This document shows, piece after piece, positions 50,484 to 62,780 of a DNA stretch of 64,000 nt. This DNA comes from Gymnogyps californianus (taxonomy: Eukaryota > Chordata > Aves > Accipitriformes > Cathartidae). Each line of letters opens with the position of its first letter. Position 1 is the stretch's first letter. Under the pieces are notes generated by a model. The model was not told the origin of the DNA and ran no database searches. It saw nothing but the letters and a program-made list of their open reading frames with translations. Both the position numbers and the translations under genes were made by a program. The DNA is taken from the NCBI RefSeq assembly GCF_018139145.2, contig NC_059500.1, positions 25,153,437 to 25,217,436 on the forward strand. The letters are read 5' to 3'.

Positions 50484-52397
50484 TAGCTTGACTGAAATGT
50501 ACAAACCATTCCTTAAAAGCTTTGCCACCTAATGGTTTCAAAAGGAAATGTTCGGTTAGCTTTGTGGTCTCAAAGTAATAGGATACTATTAATCTCTAAA
50601 CAAACTGCTGCATTGAAATTCCAGTTGAATGGTTAATAGCAGAGTATCAAATCATTCCCAGTCTGAAGCTAGTGTTGAGACTACATCTGCAATGCTAATG
50701 AAGGCTGTCTTTCTAAGTGTTTGGTGGCGAGGGTAGGCATTTTTCCCCTCTGCAGGACTTTGCAGAAAGCGTTCCAGTATGATTCATGCCAGTGATTTCA
50801 AGATAAAAAAGCTGATAATTGTGACCAGAAGTCAGCTTGATTCACACAGCTGTGTAAATATGAACTAATTAACGCACAATGCAAAGCTTGAGACTTATGA
50901 GACTTCAAACTATCTGTTCCCTTGGTAGTTGTATACTGACTGTGCACTCTGGGACAGTGAGCATACTATCAACAAATCATTGAGGTCTGAGAGTACTGTT
51001 CCAGAAGTACAGCATTTCTCACGATAATGGCAGGGGAATTTTCATCCTGGATCAGATTAGTGGCCTGTCAAGGTCAGTAATCTCTGTAAGAGGCTAAATG
51101 ATTCTGCAAGAGGCTGAGTATCCACTCTGTATTAGTAAGTGATTGTCAGTGTATTGACACCATAGGAAAATATTTCCACTTGTTACAGAACTCCTTATGC
51201 CTGGAGGTTGTATGGTCATATTTCTTGTTTTGTCATGTTTTGTCTCTTAATTCCAGTTTATTTTTAATTTTTAGTGTTGTAATTCAGGATATTGATGCCC
51301 TAGATCTGGTTCTAGGATAAGGACAATCATAGTTCCATAGTTTCACTCGTACCCATTTACTTCACAAATAAGTAGATGTTTTACAACAGACTGAATTAAT
51401 ATCTTTTTAAAAGTTTTAAACTGGAAAAGAAGTCAATGAGTTCTCTACGTATTTTTTGTAACTGACTGTTTTGAATGATGGAAGTTAATCCAGATTTAAT
51501 CAAAAGGAAAGCTCTATCCAAGTTTAAAAAAAAAAGGAGTTGGATAGTAATCAGTTTGCATTAGGATAGGCAAAATAATTTTTTTAATGCAATATGGTTT
51601 TTTTTTCCAAATTCCTGATCAGGGTATCAGGAAAGTGACTTGAAAAGACTTTATGGCTGAGGTCAAATTATATGACTTTTGAAAGTTATTTTGAAATGAA
51701 TGTGAATATAGAAGTTCGAATCACTGGAACACCTCTCTCTCTGGCTCTTATACAGAGGACTTTATTAAAGATTTGGCTATCTATGTGCTATCTACTTAAG
51801 AAAAGATTAAACCCACTTGACTGAAACATTTTAATTTTCCATAACAGGCTTTAGATCAGGCCCTACCTCTTTAGAATAAAATCTGCAAATTAAAAAAAAA
51901 CAAAAAACCAAACATAATATAATTGTATGAATTTTGTGTAATTTCTTTTTAACTTAAAAAAAAATTGTGAATGAAAAAACCCAAAACTAATTTCTTCAAC
52001 AAAAAATCAGCTGGTTATGATTGGACCAGCAATAGTCTTCCAAAACCAGGTAATGTTGTAACAAATAAAGCTTGAAGTCCTGTGAAATAATATATATTTC
52101 ATATCACACCAGTAACTGCTACTTTCTATTAGGGACTTTGCCATAGGATCAGTGACTTTCCTGTCCTCTATTGAGTTTCTAATGCCATGAGAAAGGTACT
52201 AATGTGATAAAAGTCATATAGCATTAGTGACTTTCTATCATGTTGGTGAAGTGAATTTTTATTGTATTAACAAAAACAGAATTCCGATTGCCATAGCAAC
52301 TAGCCAAAATGACAAAAAAGCTCTTCTAAAAATCAATTGAGAACTCTATGGATAGTCATTTCAGTATGACTCCACTCTCTGTACCTCTACTTACAGT

Positions 52398-52452
52398 GTT
52401 TTGTTTTGTTTTGTTTTGTTTTGTTTTGTTTTGTTTTGTTTTGTTTTGTTTT
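52398..52452. repeat. pentanucleotide microsatellite (GTTTT)11
   Basis: Eleven uninterrupted GTTTT units (AAAAC on the minus strand). No retroelement body that could have supplied an A-rich tail was recognised next to it. Confidence 0.97.
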
Positions 52453-55400
52453 CCTGAAGCACTCATTCATATCTTGTGTTGTGGAAGTCAGTGCCTCTGG
52501 AATAATATCTGTACAAGAATTTTTTTTTTTTTAGTCAATAAAATGTATATATTGAGGGAGTGTTAATCATGGGCTAGTATGTTAACAAAGAAGTCACTGC
52601 CAGTTTAAAAAAACTCCAACAAAATATGAAGTTGTGTGAATGAATCAGCTGTAAAATATTATCAGCTGTCTTTCTAAACTTTTGCTCTGATTCAGCTCTT
52701 GCATGGATGGAAAGCTCTTGTTTGTGGCAAGCACAACTGCCTGATATGGAGTTTTGTTTAGGTTGTAAAAAGCACATTGTTTATTTATGTGAGAAATAAG
52801 GAAGAAGTTCACTCTGTAACAAAGTGTAACAAATATTAAAGGAAATACATAAAGCACAAAATGTCATGTGTTCTTTGTAGCATAATTAATCAGCAACTAT
52901 TCATCTGTAATTGATGTGTAAAATTGCCAGTCATATAGGGATCACATAATCCAAAAATTGCAGCTGTCCAACAGAGGAAAGTTTTACTCAAGATTTTTCT
53001 TGCTCCAGCACGTCATCATAGTGTGCAGAAAAGTTCCAAATTGCCCACTCATTCTAGTCTTCTAGACTGAACTTTATTTTGAAATGGAGAATAACTCATG
53101 AAGTGGGTATGTTCAGTGACGGTTGTCATATCACACAGCATTCTATTTTTATTACAAAATCTTGTTTTCATTTACCTAGATTAAGTTAATATGACTGAGA
53201 GCATGTGTGTACATGGATCTTTGTATGTGCAAACATATGGGTAATACATGCTGTACTAATATACATTCCTCCAAACTTTGGCTTCTTACTATTCTTCCTG
53301 TTTTGGCTGAGAATCTGTTTCTATCAGCTACCAGCTGGAACCCTTCTGTTGTTCAGAAAGTTCAAAATTCCTGCTCATATTCACTCAAAACAGCTTGGAA
53401 GTGTAATGAAAGAACACCTCCTGGGTTGTCAGAAATTAGTTTCCAGTTAGAATAATAAGAACATTGCAAAATTTGAGAATAAGGAGTAAAATTGTCTCTG
53501 TTTTCTCATACATTCTGATATCACAGCATTACTCTAAAAAATCTGAAGTTTGTTGTGTTGAAAAAGAAATATACTCCAGCTCATTGGACAGCATTTATGG
53601 ATTGGATTTTATGAATGGAAAGCAAAAACCTGCCATAATAATAAGCTCAGACATCTTAATACTCTCATTTCTACGTGTCTTTCCTTGGTCAGCTCCAATG
53701 TTGTTTGCTGAGATGCTCTTTGCTCCATTGCAAGGGTCAGCAAGAGTCCCACTTTCAGAAGTCCTCTGATTGCCAGTTCCTCATTCTTTCTCATGCTGAA
53801 GTTTTCCACCAAGTGATCTTTTTTCCAGTTTATTACCACTCTCTCTAATGCATTTTCACACATGTATATTCCTCACTCCTCCTGTTGCCGGAACTCCTTT
53901 ATTAACTTCTTGCTTTGTGTGTCACTGCTTGAGCTCTCTATTCTTGAAACATTTTGTCAGACTCTCACCAGTCCTGCTAGCCTAACAGCCTTGTATAAAT
54001 CGCTTTGCATTCTCCAGCAATACTGTCATGCAACATCTCTTTAGCTTATTGCACGTCGGGTGTTGGATTTCTAAGAGAAGGAGCTGTGAGAATTTTCTTT
54101 AAGACGTGTTCCTTTACACTTATAAATTATACACAACATGGTTCTATGAGAAGTTAGAAATTAATCGCTGTAGTACCTGTATGTTAGGTTTTACAATAAG
54201 ATTTTTCAGTGTCTTCAGACAACATGAGTAAATCTCTTCTTATGCATAACAGACATTATTTGGCAAGTCACATTTACTACAATGAAATGCAAGTATGCCA
54301 GTGTTATTGTCTGATGTTATAAATATTTATCTTGAATCTTGAAATTGCTGACCTCCACAGAAATAACTAGGTAGTAGGTTTTTTCTGTAAACCAGGAAGA
54401 GTGTATAAGTTCTATCATCATTACGTATACCTACTTCTTTCTCAGAAGTCTCTTTTAGCAGTAATGTCACGCAAAGTAATAGTTCTGTTGTTATCAGAGG
54501 TATTCAGTGGTAGAGTAGAAGCAGAAATTATTGACACTCAGAATACCTTTACAACCCCCACCTCCTAAACCTTCAGCTTGTGAATTAATATTTTGAAAAC
54601 TACTATTAAACCAATGCAAGCCTGAATTCCACATTGCATTTTAGCAATGCTCAGAAGGTAAAAAATGTTTGTGAAGCTGAATATGGAAACTTTTAATTAA
54701 CACGTAGTGATGTAATCGCTGACAGCCATAGTTCTGTGGAATAGGGTGGAATAGATCCTGTGTCAGAAAGCAAACAAGCATAAGCCATGGACACTTTAGC
54801 ATATAACAACACTGTAGTTATTTTTAAGAAACAAAAGTGAGTTATAATGGGTTGAGAAATCTTCATATTCTCTGAGCCTAGAAACTTGAAGGTGGGTATT
54901 ACTTATATCTTCACTGCACTGCTTACTTGCTGACAGCAAAATGTTTCTTTATTATTTTAATGACAATGTCTACTGCAACAGAAACATGTAGGAGGACAAT
55001 AAAAGAAGTAGGAGAGAATTAATGCAATCCTTAATGTGTATAAGGCGTAGTGCATTTTGTCAGTATACCTCAGTAATGACGGTGTCATGAATTTGTAAGC
55101 AAGTCCATGATATAAACTCTATAAAGAAACTAATCAAAAGATAAGGACATTCATGCAGCAATTTACTTCTTGACCTGCAAAATTCTGTTTCTACTTCCAA
55201 CAGAATGGAAAATGTAGAAGAAAGGTGTCTGATCAAACAGAAGGTGGTGAACAAATAGTTCTCTTCTGAATTTGTGAGAGCAGTTGCTCAACAACAAAAC
55301 ATCATTTGATCTGTTTGTGAGTTCTTTTGTAATGTCTACATGTCTTACATCTTATTTCTTACAGTTTTTGTAAAAATAGGTCATAAATCCTGCCATAAGT

Positions 55401-57706
55401 GCATAGTGAAGACAGAACTCTGAAAGAAAAGAACATTGCAATTGATGTATCAGCCTGGAGACAAATGTATAGCTATCTTGTAGGAATAGACCCACGAATA
55501 GATAAAACAGCCCATTTCTTGTATCAGGTGAAGCACTTTGCAAACATGACATTTTCAAGCACAAATAAAGTCATTAATCCTTTCTCATTGCTAATATCTG
55601 CTGGTCATAGCATATAAATGTACTGATAATGCCAGAGAGTTCCTGCATTGGTTGTGTAATTTTTCAGTGGCTCCCTCAAGCTGAGTCACCAGTACTGGTA
55701 CTTTCTGACTTTGCCTACAAATCCAAACGTTTCCTTTTGCCCAAGTTTGAAAGTAGGATAGGCCGCATGTGTATGAGATCTGGTTTTAAACTGATAACAT
55801 ACATAGACTTTCTGGAACAGGTAGCTTGTCACTAGTTGCATACCTTTGTTGGGAAAAAAACCTAAATGAAATGGATAAAATATATCATAACAAAAATCCT
55901 TTGACTTGCCAAATATTTGCTACATTTCCTGATGCATTTTTTCCTGATGTAAAGTGAAGGGTCTAACTTGGTCCAGCAGTGGGTTATCAGGTTTAATTTG
56001 TTTCCATACATTAGTCTCTCTGGCGACATACCAGCTATTTGCAGTTGCCATCTGAATTAAAAAGGTAATGTCATTTTTTGGTTGTGGGATTGGCTGTATC
56101 ACTGCAGAGCAGAGTTTTAGCATGGGCAATACAAAAGGTCATTTGCCCTGGAAGTCTTCATGAAAAAGATGACAAATGAGAGGCAACACCAGCATGCTGC
56201 AGCTCTGCAGAGCAGCACTATCCAATCCTTGGCCAGGATGGTGCTAGGGACACCCGATAGAGAAGGGTGTCCTCTGCTGCCTCCCACATCCATTGCCTCC
56301 CGCCAAGAAGGATTGCCACAAGCAACAAATAAACTCACCATTCAGGGAAAGGGAAAACGATACATTTACGGCCAGTGGCTCCAAAAAATGACATCCTGGT
56401 TTACTGTTATAGGATCTTCCCTCCACCACATTCATACAGTTTTTATGGGAGGTGGATTTCCAAAGGCACAGAGACGTTTCTAAATTCAGCTCCTTACCCT
56501 AGCAGATGTGTATCAGATCTCAAACTTTGCAGAAAATCTGTATCTTTCTGGATACTGAAGTGGTAAATACCATGTTCTTTCAAGTTGCAGTTCTGAAAAA
56601 AAAAGAAGGGAAAAAAAAGGAAAAAAAAAGGGATTTTTGAAAGACAAATCCAGATAAAAAATAGAATTATAAGAATATTTATTACATTTGTTATAGCTTC
56701 CATGGTCTACTGCATTTTTAGATGTATAAGATGGGTTTGTAATATTTGCAATAACTCCTGGTATATATTTCTTTCACCTTAAAACATTCCTTTTTATTAT
56801 ATAAATCAACACTTGGGGATGTAAATGCAAATATGTTTACAAGAAATGTGGTACTTGAAGGCCATGGACAGGTGTACAGTCTGTGTTGACTGTGTGTAAG
56901 CTAGAGGTACAAAGCTCCCACAAATCATGCTTATAGACTATGCAAGTAAAACTGTCATGCAAGCTCCTGGAATGATAGAAAGGCATGAAGAACAACTGTC
57001 ATAATCAAATTGCTCTAACAACTGGGGAATCTTTATCCACTTTTTGTTGCCTTCATAAAAGTACCGCTATCCCAAGCAACATAAAGTGCGAACAGTGACT
57101 AAAAGCAGTAGGCACTATTACTTTTAAATCATAATTTATGCTGTAATTCATTGTTCCCATTAAGATACAATTTACCATTTAATTTATGAAGAGTGCTAGA
57201 TACCATTTTATTACTAAGCTCTCAACCCTCTATCCTTCAGGTTATTTTGAACTTAAGGAGTTTAAACCTATGCTGTATACAACCATTTAAATATAGACGG
57301 ACGTCTTGCTTTTGCAGTGAGTTGGGCTGTTTCTGCATTAGCTTCTGTCATTTTCTCCACCGATTTTGCCACACCACTACATCAGCAGAGAACGTCTGTA
57401 TATATACAGGGAGCTAAGCTGCACCTTGACTCAGAAAGTGCAGTTTTCATGGGCCATATTCATGGAATAAGTGTATACTCTTTCTATAGAACAGTTGCGA
57501 TTTAATAACCTAAAGTTAATATTAAACTTAGAGGCAAACTTCATTATTAAGTTATTATTAAGTGATTATTATTATTTTATTAATAAAAATAATATTGTTT
57601 GTGGGAACTGTTGCTTTTCAAGAGAGTTGAAGATAAGCTTTTAGTTTGCCATCTTGATTTTCCTTAAGAAATGGAAGAATTCAGCCATGATGTTACTGTT
57701 AAATAC

Positions 57707-57757
57707 TTTTGTTCAGGACGGATACCTGAAAAAAATGTTTTTGTTCAAGGTGGATAC
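57707..57757. repeat. imperfect 19-bp duplication, 32-bp period
   Basis: TTTTGTTCAGGACGGATAC (57707-57725) recurs as TTTTGTTCAAGGTGGATAC (57739-57757), 16 of 19 identical. Confidence 0.7.
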
Positions 57758-60700
57758 ATACTAACTACTGTCTGCAAACAACAAAGAGAAAATATAAGAT
57801 ACTCTCTTTAGATTGTATTATATTTAAGCAATCTGATTTCATCACACTGAAGTATGGCTTACCCAAGTATCAGTAGTCTTCACTCAGCTTTCTGTCAGTG
57901 ATAAATAGTTCAGCTAGGAAGTCAAGTTTAATTGGATTTTGATTTTCATTTATGAAAAAACAGTTAAATCACCTTGCTGCCAAATCAATAACTGTCAATT
58001 GTTGATGTCACTTTCCTTGAAAAAGTGTCAAACTAAAATTCCACGTGTAATAGACAATAGGTTAAGTAAACAGTGTTAACCACTTCACAGATCCATTATG
58101 TTAATATATTGCTCTTTCTGCCTTATCAGACAGAATGAAGTGAACTGAGAAGTTTTTCATATATTAACTGTAAATTACACTTAGCTCAGCTAATAAAATT
58201 TTATTGTCACAGAACTGTTTTCCACTTCACATGCATTTGGGAGATAGAAATGTAAATTATTGTAAGCTACCTCTGTCTCATTATAGATGTCTGAGCAAAT
58301 GAAATTTACATGATTGAAAAAAATGAAAGTATTCTCTGGGGATACCAAGAGCTATCACTTTTCCCACCATAATCATGGAATTTCAGAAGTAGAAAAAGAG
58401 AGAAAAGCAGCCCTTAATCTTCTTTGCGGGCTGTGCAATTCCACTTCTAGGTATGAAGGCTTCTCAGAAATTAAGATTCCTCTGATTTGTATCCATGTTG
58501 GTTATGGAAGCTAACCAATAACCTGCACTTCTTTAAAGTCATAATAACAATGTAGAAAAGGTAGTTAAAAAGATGGCACTGCTGCTCTATATAATAATTA
58601 ATGGGTTAAAACAAATTTGCATCTACTCTTCCTTCATTTTAGTCTAGGCATGGCGCAAGTGAAGTCAGTATAAGCCTGTATCTGTGTGACTCTTGCATTT
58701 GAAAAGGAGTGGAGATCGTTTTGCAGAATACACTTTAGAAATAGTACCACACACATTAGTACATGTATAGTAACTGTGTAGTAATTATGGCAGTGAACTT
58801 AAGTAAGGCCTTTTGGCAAATGGGAGTCTTTAAGGCTATCACAAGGAATGGAAAATATATTTTATAAACAATAAAGAAATACCACCACTGTAATGAACAA
58901 ATCTTTCTTAATTATAAAGATCTTATGCTATTCATACGTGCAAGCTATTTTGCTCCTGGCTCTATTGACACTGTTTCTTCATGCCACGTATTCCATGCTG
59001 CTCTTTTCAAATACAAAGTGATAGGGGCAATTTTTCCAGGGATACAGCTGTAATGAGGATATTGCACAACGTCAATCTATTTCTTACCTGTAAACTAGCT
59101 GGCTTTTCTAATAATGTGAATGCTCAGCCAATTGACAACAATTCACGTAAACTTCCTTTTACAGTAAAGCAAAACACTTATGCTCTAAAACTCCGTATGT
59201 CACACCTTCTAGTAGTTAGGGTCTGAGACCTCAGGGTGAAATCCCAAACCCTGGGAGAGGCACATAGTCTATGCAGAACACTTGGACAACTAGGCAGCTT
59301 TGAATAACACCAACAAGAAACACTTCACTGAGTGAAGACTTATCAGAAACTAACTTGTTCAGGATAAAGCTAGTGACAGCAAACCAAAGAGGAAATGCTG
59401 AGGATGGAAGAGGGCCTTAAATCCTTTTCTAATGCAGGCTAGAACCCATCTGTAAAACACCACTACATTTTCTTTCAAAAATAGATAGGAAATTACATCT
59501 CCTAAAAGAAAGCACCACATGGTCTGAGTTTGGTTTATTTATCCAGCTGTAAAGCTAAGAGTTTGCTTCAATGATCTAATGATCCAAACAAACAGCCAGC
59601 ACAGAGCAGGCCTAAATTCAGGACTTGTTTATGCATATTATCCAGAGGAAAATTTATACAACACACAGAAATAGTATAGTGGAACGTTATCTTCCGACAG
59701 CGAGCTATTGGAATAACTCACAGTTTCAGTGGAAAACATTATCTGTGGGAGATACAGGAAACCCTAAAGGTTGAGCTTCTCAAGTCTTTCAGGTAAATAC
59801 TGCTCAGTAAATGTAAATAAGAAATAAATGACTTACAGAGTTCTCCCAGCCCGAAAGTTTGATGCCTCAAAAATGTGTTTGCTGAGTCATATTTTTTCAT
59901 TAACATGCTCTACAGACAGCTAAGTGTCAATTCTGCTGCCTTAGCATTTTGTTGGGTCTTGTAATGAAGATACTGACAACATGTTTGGTATGTACAACTT
60001 AACGCACAATTTTCTTATACCAATGGAAATCCTCTCTGAGAAAATACTACAGGATCATTTCTAGCCTACTTATTACTACTACGGAATAAGGGGAAGGGCT
60101 ATATGACCTTCACGATTTCCCTCAAATGTCTTCAGTACTCGAAGTAATTAAAAAATGTCTTTATTACTACCTTTTTCACTTGCAGATAGCACACAGACAC
60201 TTTAAGGCAAGTGTTTGAACTTTTTATTTATTGGTTAATTATATTCACCGCCTGACTTTCTTTCTGTCTCCTGTTTGGCTGAAGGAGCCAGGAGCCAGTT
60301 CATCTACTCAGGCTGAACAAAAAATTGAAAAAGTTGTATTTCCAATGAAATGTAAAAATGAAATTTCCTTTCCTGATATAGTCACAAATTAATTTTTCCT
60401 ATGGATGTACAGCTTTGTCAGCTGCAAGTATGTTAATGAAGAGTAAGTACCTGATTACAGAGTAGGTTACTGTATTTTCAGGGCTGAATGTTAACTAGAC
60501 AGTATTGCAAATACACCTTAAAAACATACTAAAATGAATTGATTTAGAGTAAACAGTTCAGATCGTTAATTAATAATCTGCTGAATGCATAATTTTTTGA
60601 GGTAAATTCCATCACATACTGAAATTTGATTATGATCTTCCAGTTTTCATGGCAATGCCATGACTTTTCCAGAATATTGAGGGTTTTTTTATGAGCCCCC

Positions 60701-62073
60701 ATGAAACTTCAGCTTTCAATGCATGTCTACAGAGAAATCTGAAAATCTATTTTGTCTGTATGTTCTGTGCCAGAGGAAAAATAGAAACAACCCACTACTT
60801 ACTTTTTATTTTTAACAGGTATCATAATTATAAATACATCATGACTCTCTGAATCTTGTCAAAGGTACTTTGAAAAGTTAAGGATTGCATCACTGCATAA
60901 TACAAAACATATGACTATCCTGCAAATTCTGTTTTGTTCCAGATAAGGATCGCACTGTAAAATACTATTAGCTCCCAGCAGAGACTTTCTTGTCTTAGAG
61001 AATCACTGCTTTTATTTCTTGCACTGAGGGAGTAGGGGTAAAAAAGAGTATTGAATACTGTGCTCATGCACCTGGCTTCATATTTAGGTGTAATATACAG
61101 GTTTGTGCCAAGAACCTAACTGAATTGGTATTACAAACTTAGAGTCAGTGATAGCACTTTAATAGTTGGTTCCATCTTCACAGTCCACACAATGCTTCAC
61201 TTTCTTTGCTTCCTGTCCTGAGCTGGGTTTCTTGACAAAGAAAGAACTGCTGTGGTATTTACCATGTATTTTTAACTCACATTCTGAAACATATTTCCCT
61301 GGATCAGCTAATTTCTTATTTAAGTTATGCTTTAGGACTAAACAGTAAGTTTGCTTTTTATAAATAGAACAGTAGAATGCTTCATATGTGGGAAAATACA
61401 TGTCTTTTTAAAAAAGAATACAATAATAAGAGTTTTATTAAGGGAAGTTGAAACACTTATTCTGCATTAAGTAGCATTAACTGTTTGTGAAAAGTGATCC
61501 AATACTTTGTAAAAGCTTACATAATTTTCAGAAAAAGCTTTTGTACGTGTAATAAAAAGTTATTAGAGATTATAAAAATATGATAAAACTTTAAAATGCA
61601 AAAAAAATTAAATCAAATATCTAGAAAAGTTTAACAAAATGTGATAGTAAAAGTAAGTTCTTGTCTGTCTAAAATGCTATATTTATTATAAAATAAACTT
61701 AGAGTAACCTTCTTTGACTCAGGTGCTACGAAAATCTACATAATCATCTATTTATTGTAAGTATAGTAACTCTACTTACACAGAAAACTATGTGTCATGA
61801 CAGTGCTCAGAAGGTCCTTGAAGGCTACGGTACAGATTTTATAATTTTATTAACTTTTTATGGCAAAAGTAATCTGGGACTTTAAAAAGCATTTTTCCTC
61901 CTTCCTTTCTCCCTTCTTTTTTCTTTTCTTTAGTTTAGCATTTAATGTTCTATTTGAGATTATCCCTTACACTGTACTACTTTACTGTCTAAAATCTGCC
62001 CAAATGCACTTTACATTGTTGGAAAAGTTTACAAGCAGTCAAAAAATAAAACTATTTCTACTAAGAATTATAT

Positions 62074-62127
62074 TTAGATCCTAGAACAGCTAGGTTAGAT
62101 CCTAGAACAGCTAGCTAGAACAGCTAG
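62074..62127. repeat. 21-bp-period tandem repeat, 2.6 copies
   Basis: TTAGATCCTAGAACAGCTAG occurs at 62074-62093 and 62095-62114, followed by a partial CTAGAACAGCTAG at 62115-62127. The copies are identical over their shared length, implying recent duplication. Confidence 0.9.
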
Positions 62128-62756
62128 ATAGATGCTTTCATCACTCACTTTGCTCAGCTGTTGTTGTTCTTTCTTTGAAAGAAGTTGTGATTTTGCCTCT
62201 ACACCCATCTAAAACTGCCTTGTCTAACCAGGTTCATGTTGATAACATTCAGAGCAGGACAAGATTTATCCCTTTAGAGACTTTTGAAGATGCTTCCTGA
62301 CCATGGTGAAATACGGACACAAGATCTATCTTTACACAAGTATTATAGACATTGGGTTTTGTGTTAAAACATTAATAGCTGATAAATGCTGAGAGCAAGT
62401 ATGGTTTACATACATTGCTTAATGTCTTCATGTCATGTCGCTGGAAAAGACAGTATTTGGCAGAGAAATGTGGAAAACACTGGCATCTTGTAAATGTGGC
62501 CTGTACTTCCCCTTCATCTTTCCATTTTCAGAACGTGTGGCTATGCTTGTGTTGAGACACAAGGAACTAGAGAAGAAAAGTATGAGTAAGATGAGTCTTT
62601 TGCTTTTTCTGTGAGAAACAACACTCAAGCCCAAGCTTGTAGCAGATTTTGTGGTATCACTACATACAAGATAAAAGAGGTTTTACTTAGATGATGCTTC
62701 CTTCACACACCTTTACCTGAACATTTTGGCAAAAATAAACATCATTTTAGGGTGAG

Positions 62757-62780
62757 GAAAAAAAAAAAGAAAAAAAAGGA
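62757..62780. repeat. A-rich low-complexity run
   Basis: Two poly-A blocks are separated by a single G and end in GGAGAG. It could be an old retroposed tail, but no element body was recognised upstream. Confidence 0.7.

Larger units (their letters stand above)
46427..52397. other. unique AT-rich non-coding DNA
   Basis: No gene is recognised. Perfect hairpins occur at 49284-49307 and 49777-49802. A poly-T run lies at about 49,605-49,622. A TAATTAATTA palindrome lies at 50472-50483, within a repeat-free segment (about 50,440-50,700). Confidence 0.6.

Noticed and set aside
51041..51110. Possible ancient SINE/CR1 3' segment (CTGGATCAGATTAGTGGCC...)
   Set aside because: A loose resemblance to a common reptile/bird 'GGATCAGACCAGTGG' repeat extends for only about 35 bp and then fades; not enough to call.
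53609..53863. 84-codon minus-strand frame with a plausible helical, charged sequence
   Set aside because: No family match recognised, an alternative frame of similar length overlaps on the plus strand, and lengths of this order occur by chance here.
56160..56483. 107-codon plus-strand frame in a GC-richer patch
   Set aside because: No recognisable family, and frames on the opposite strand are of similar length; treated as chance.
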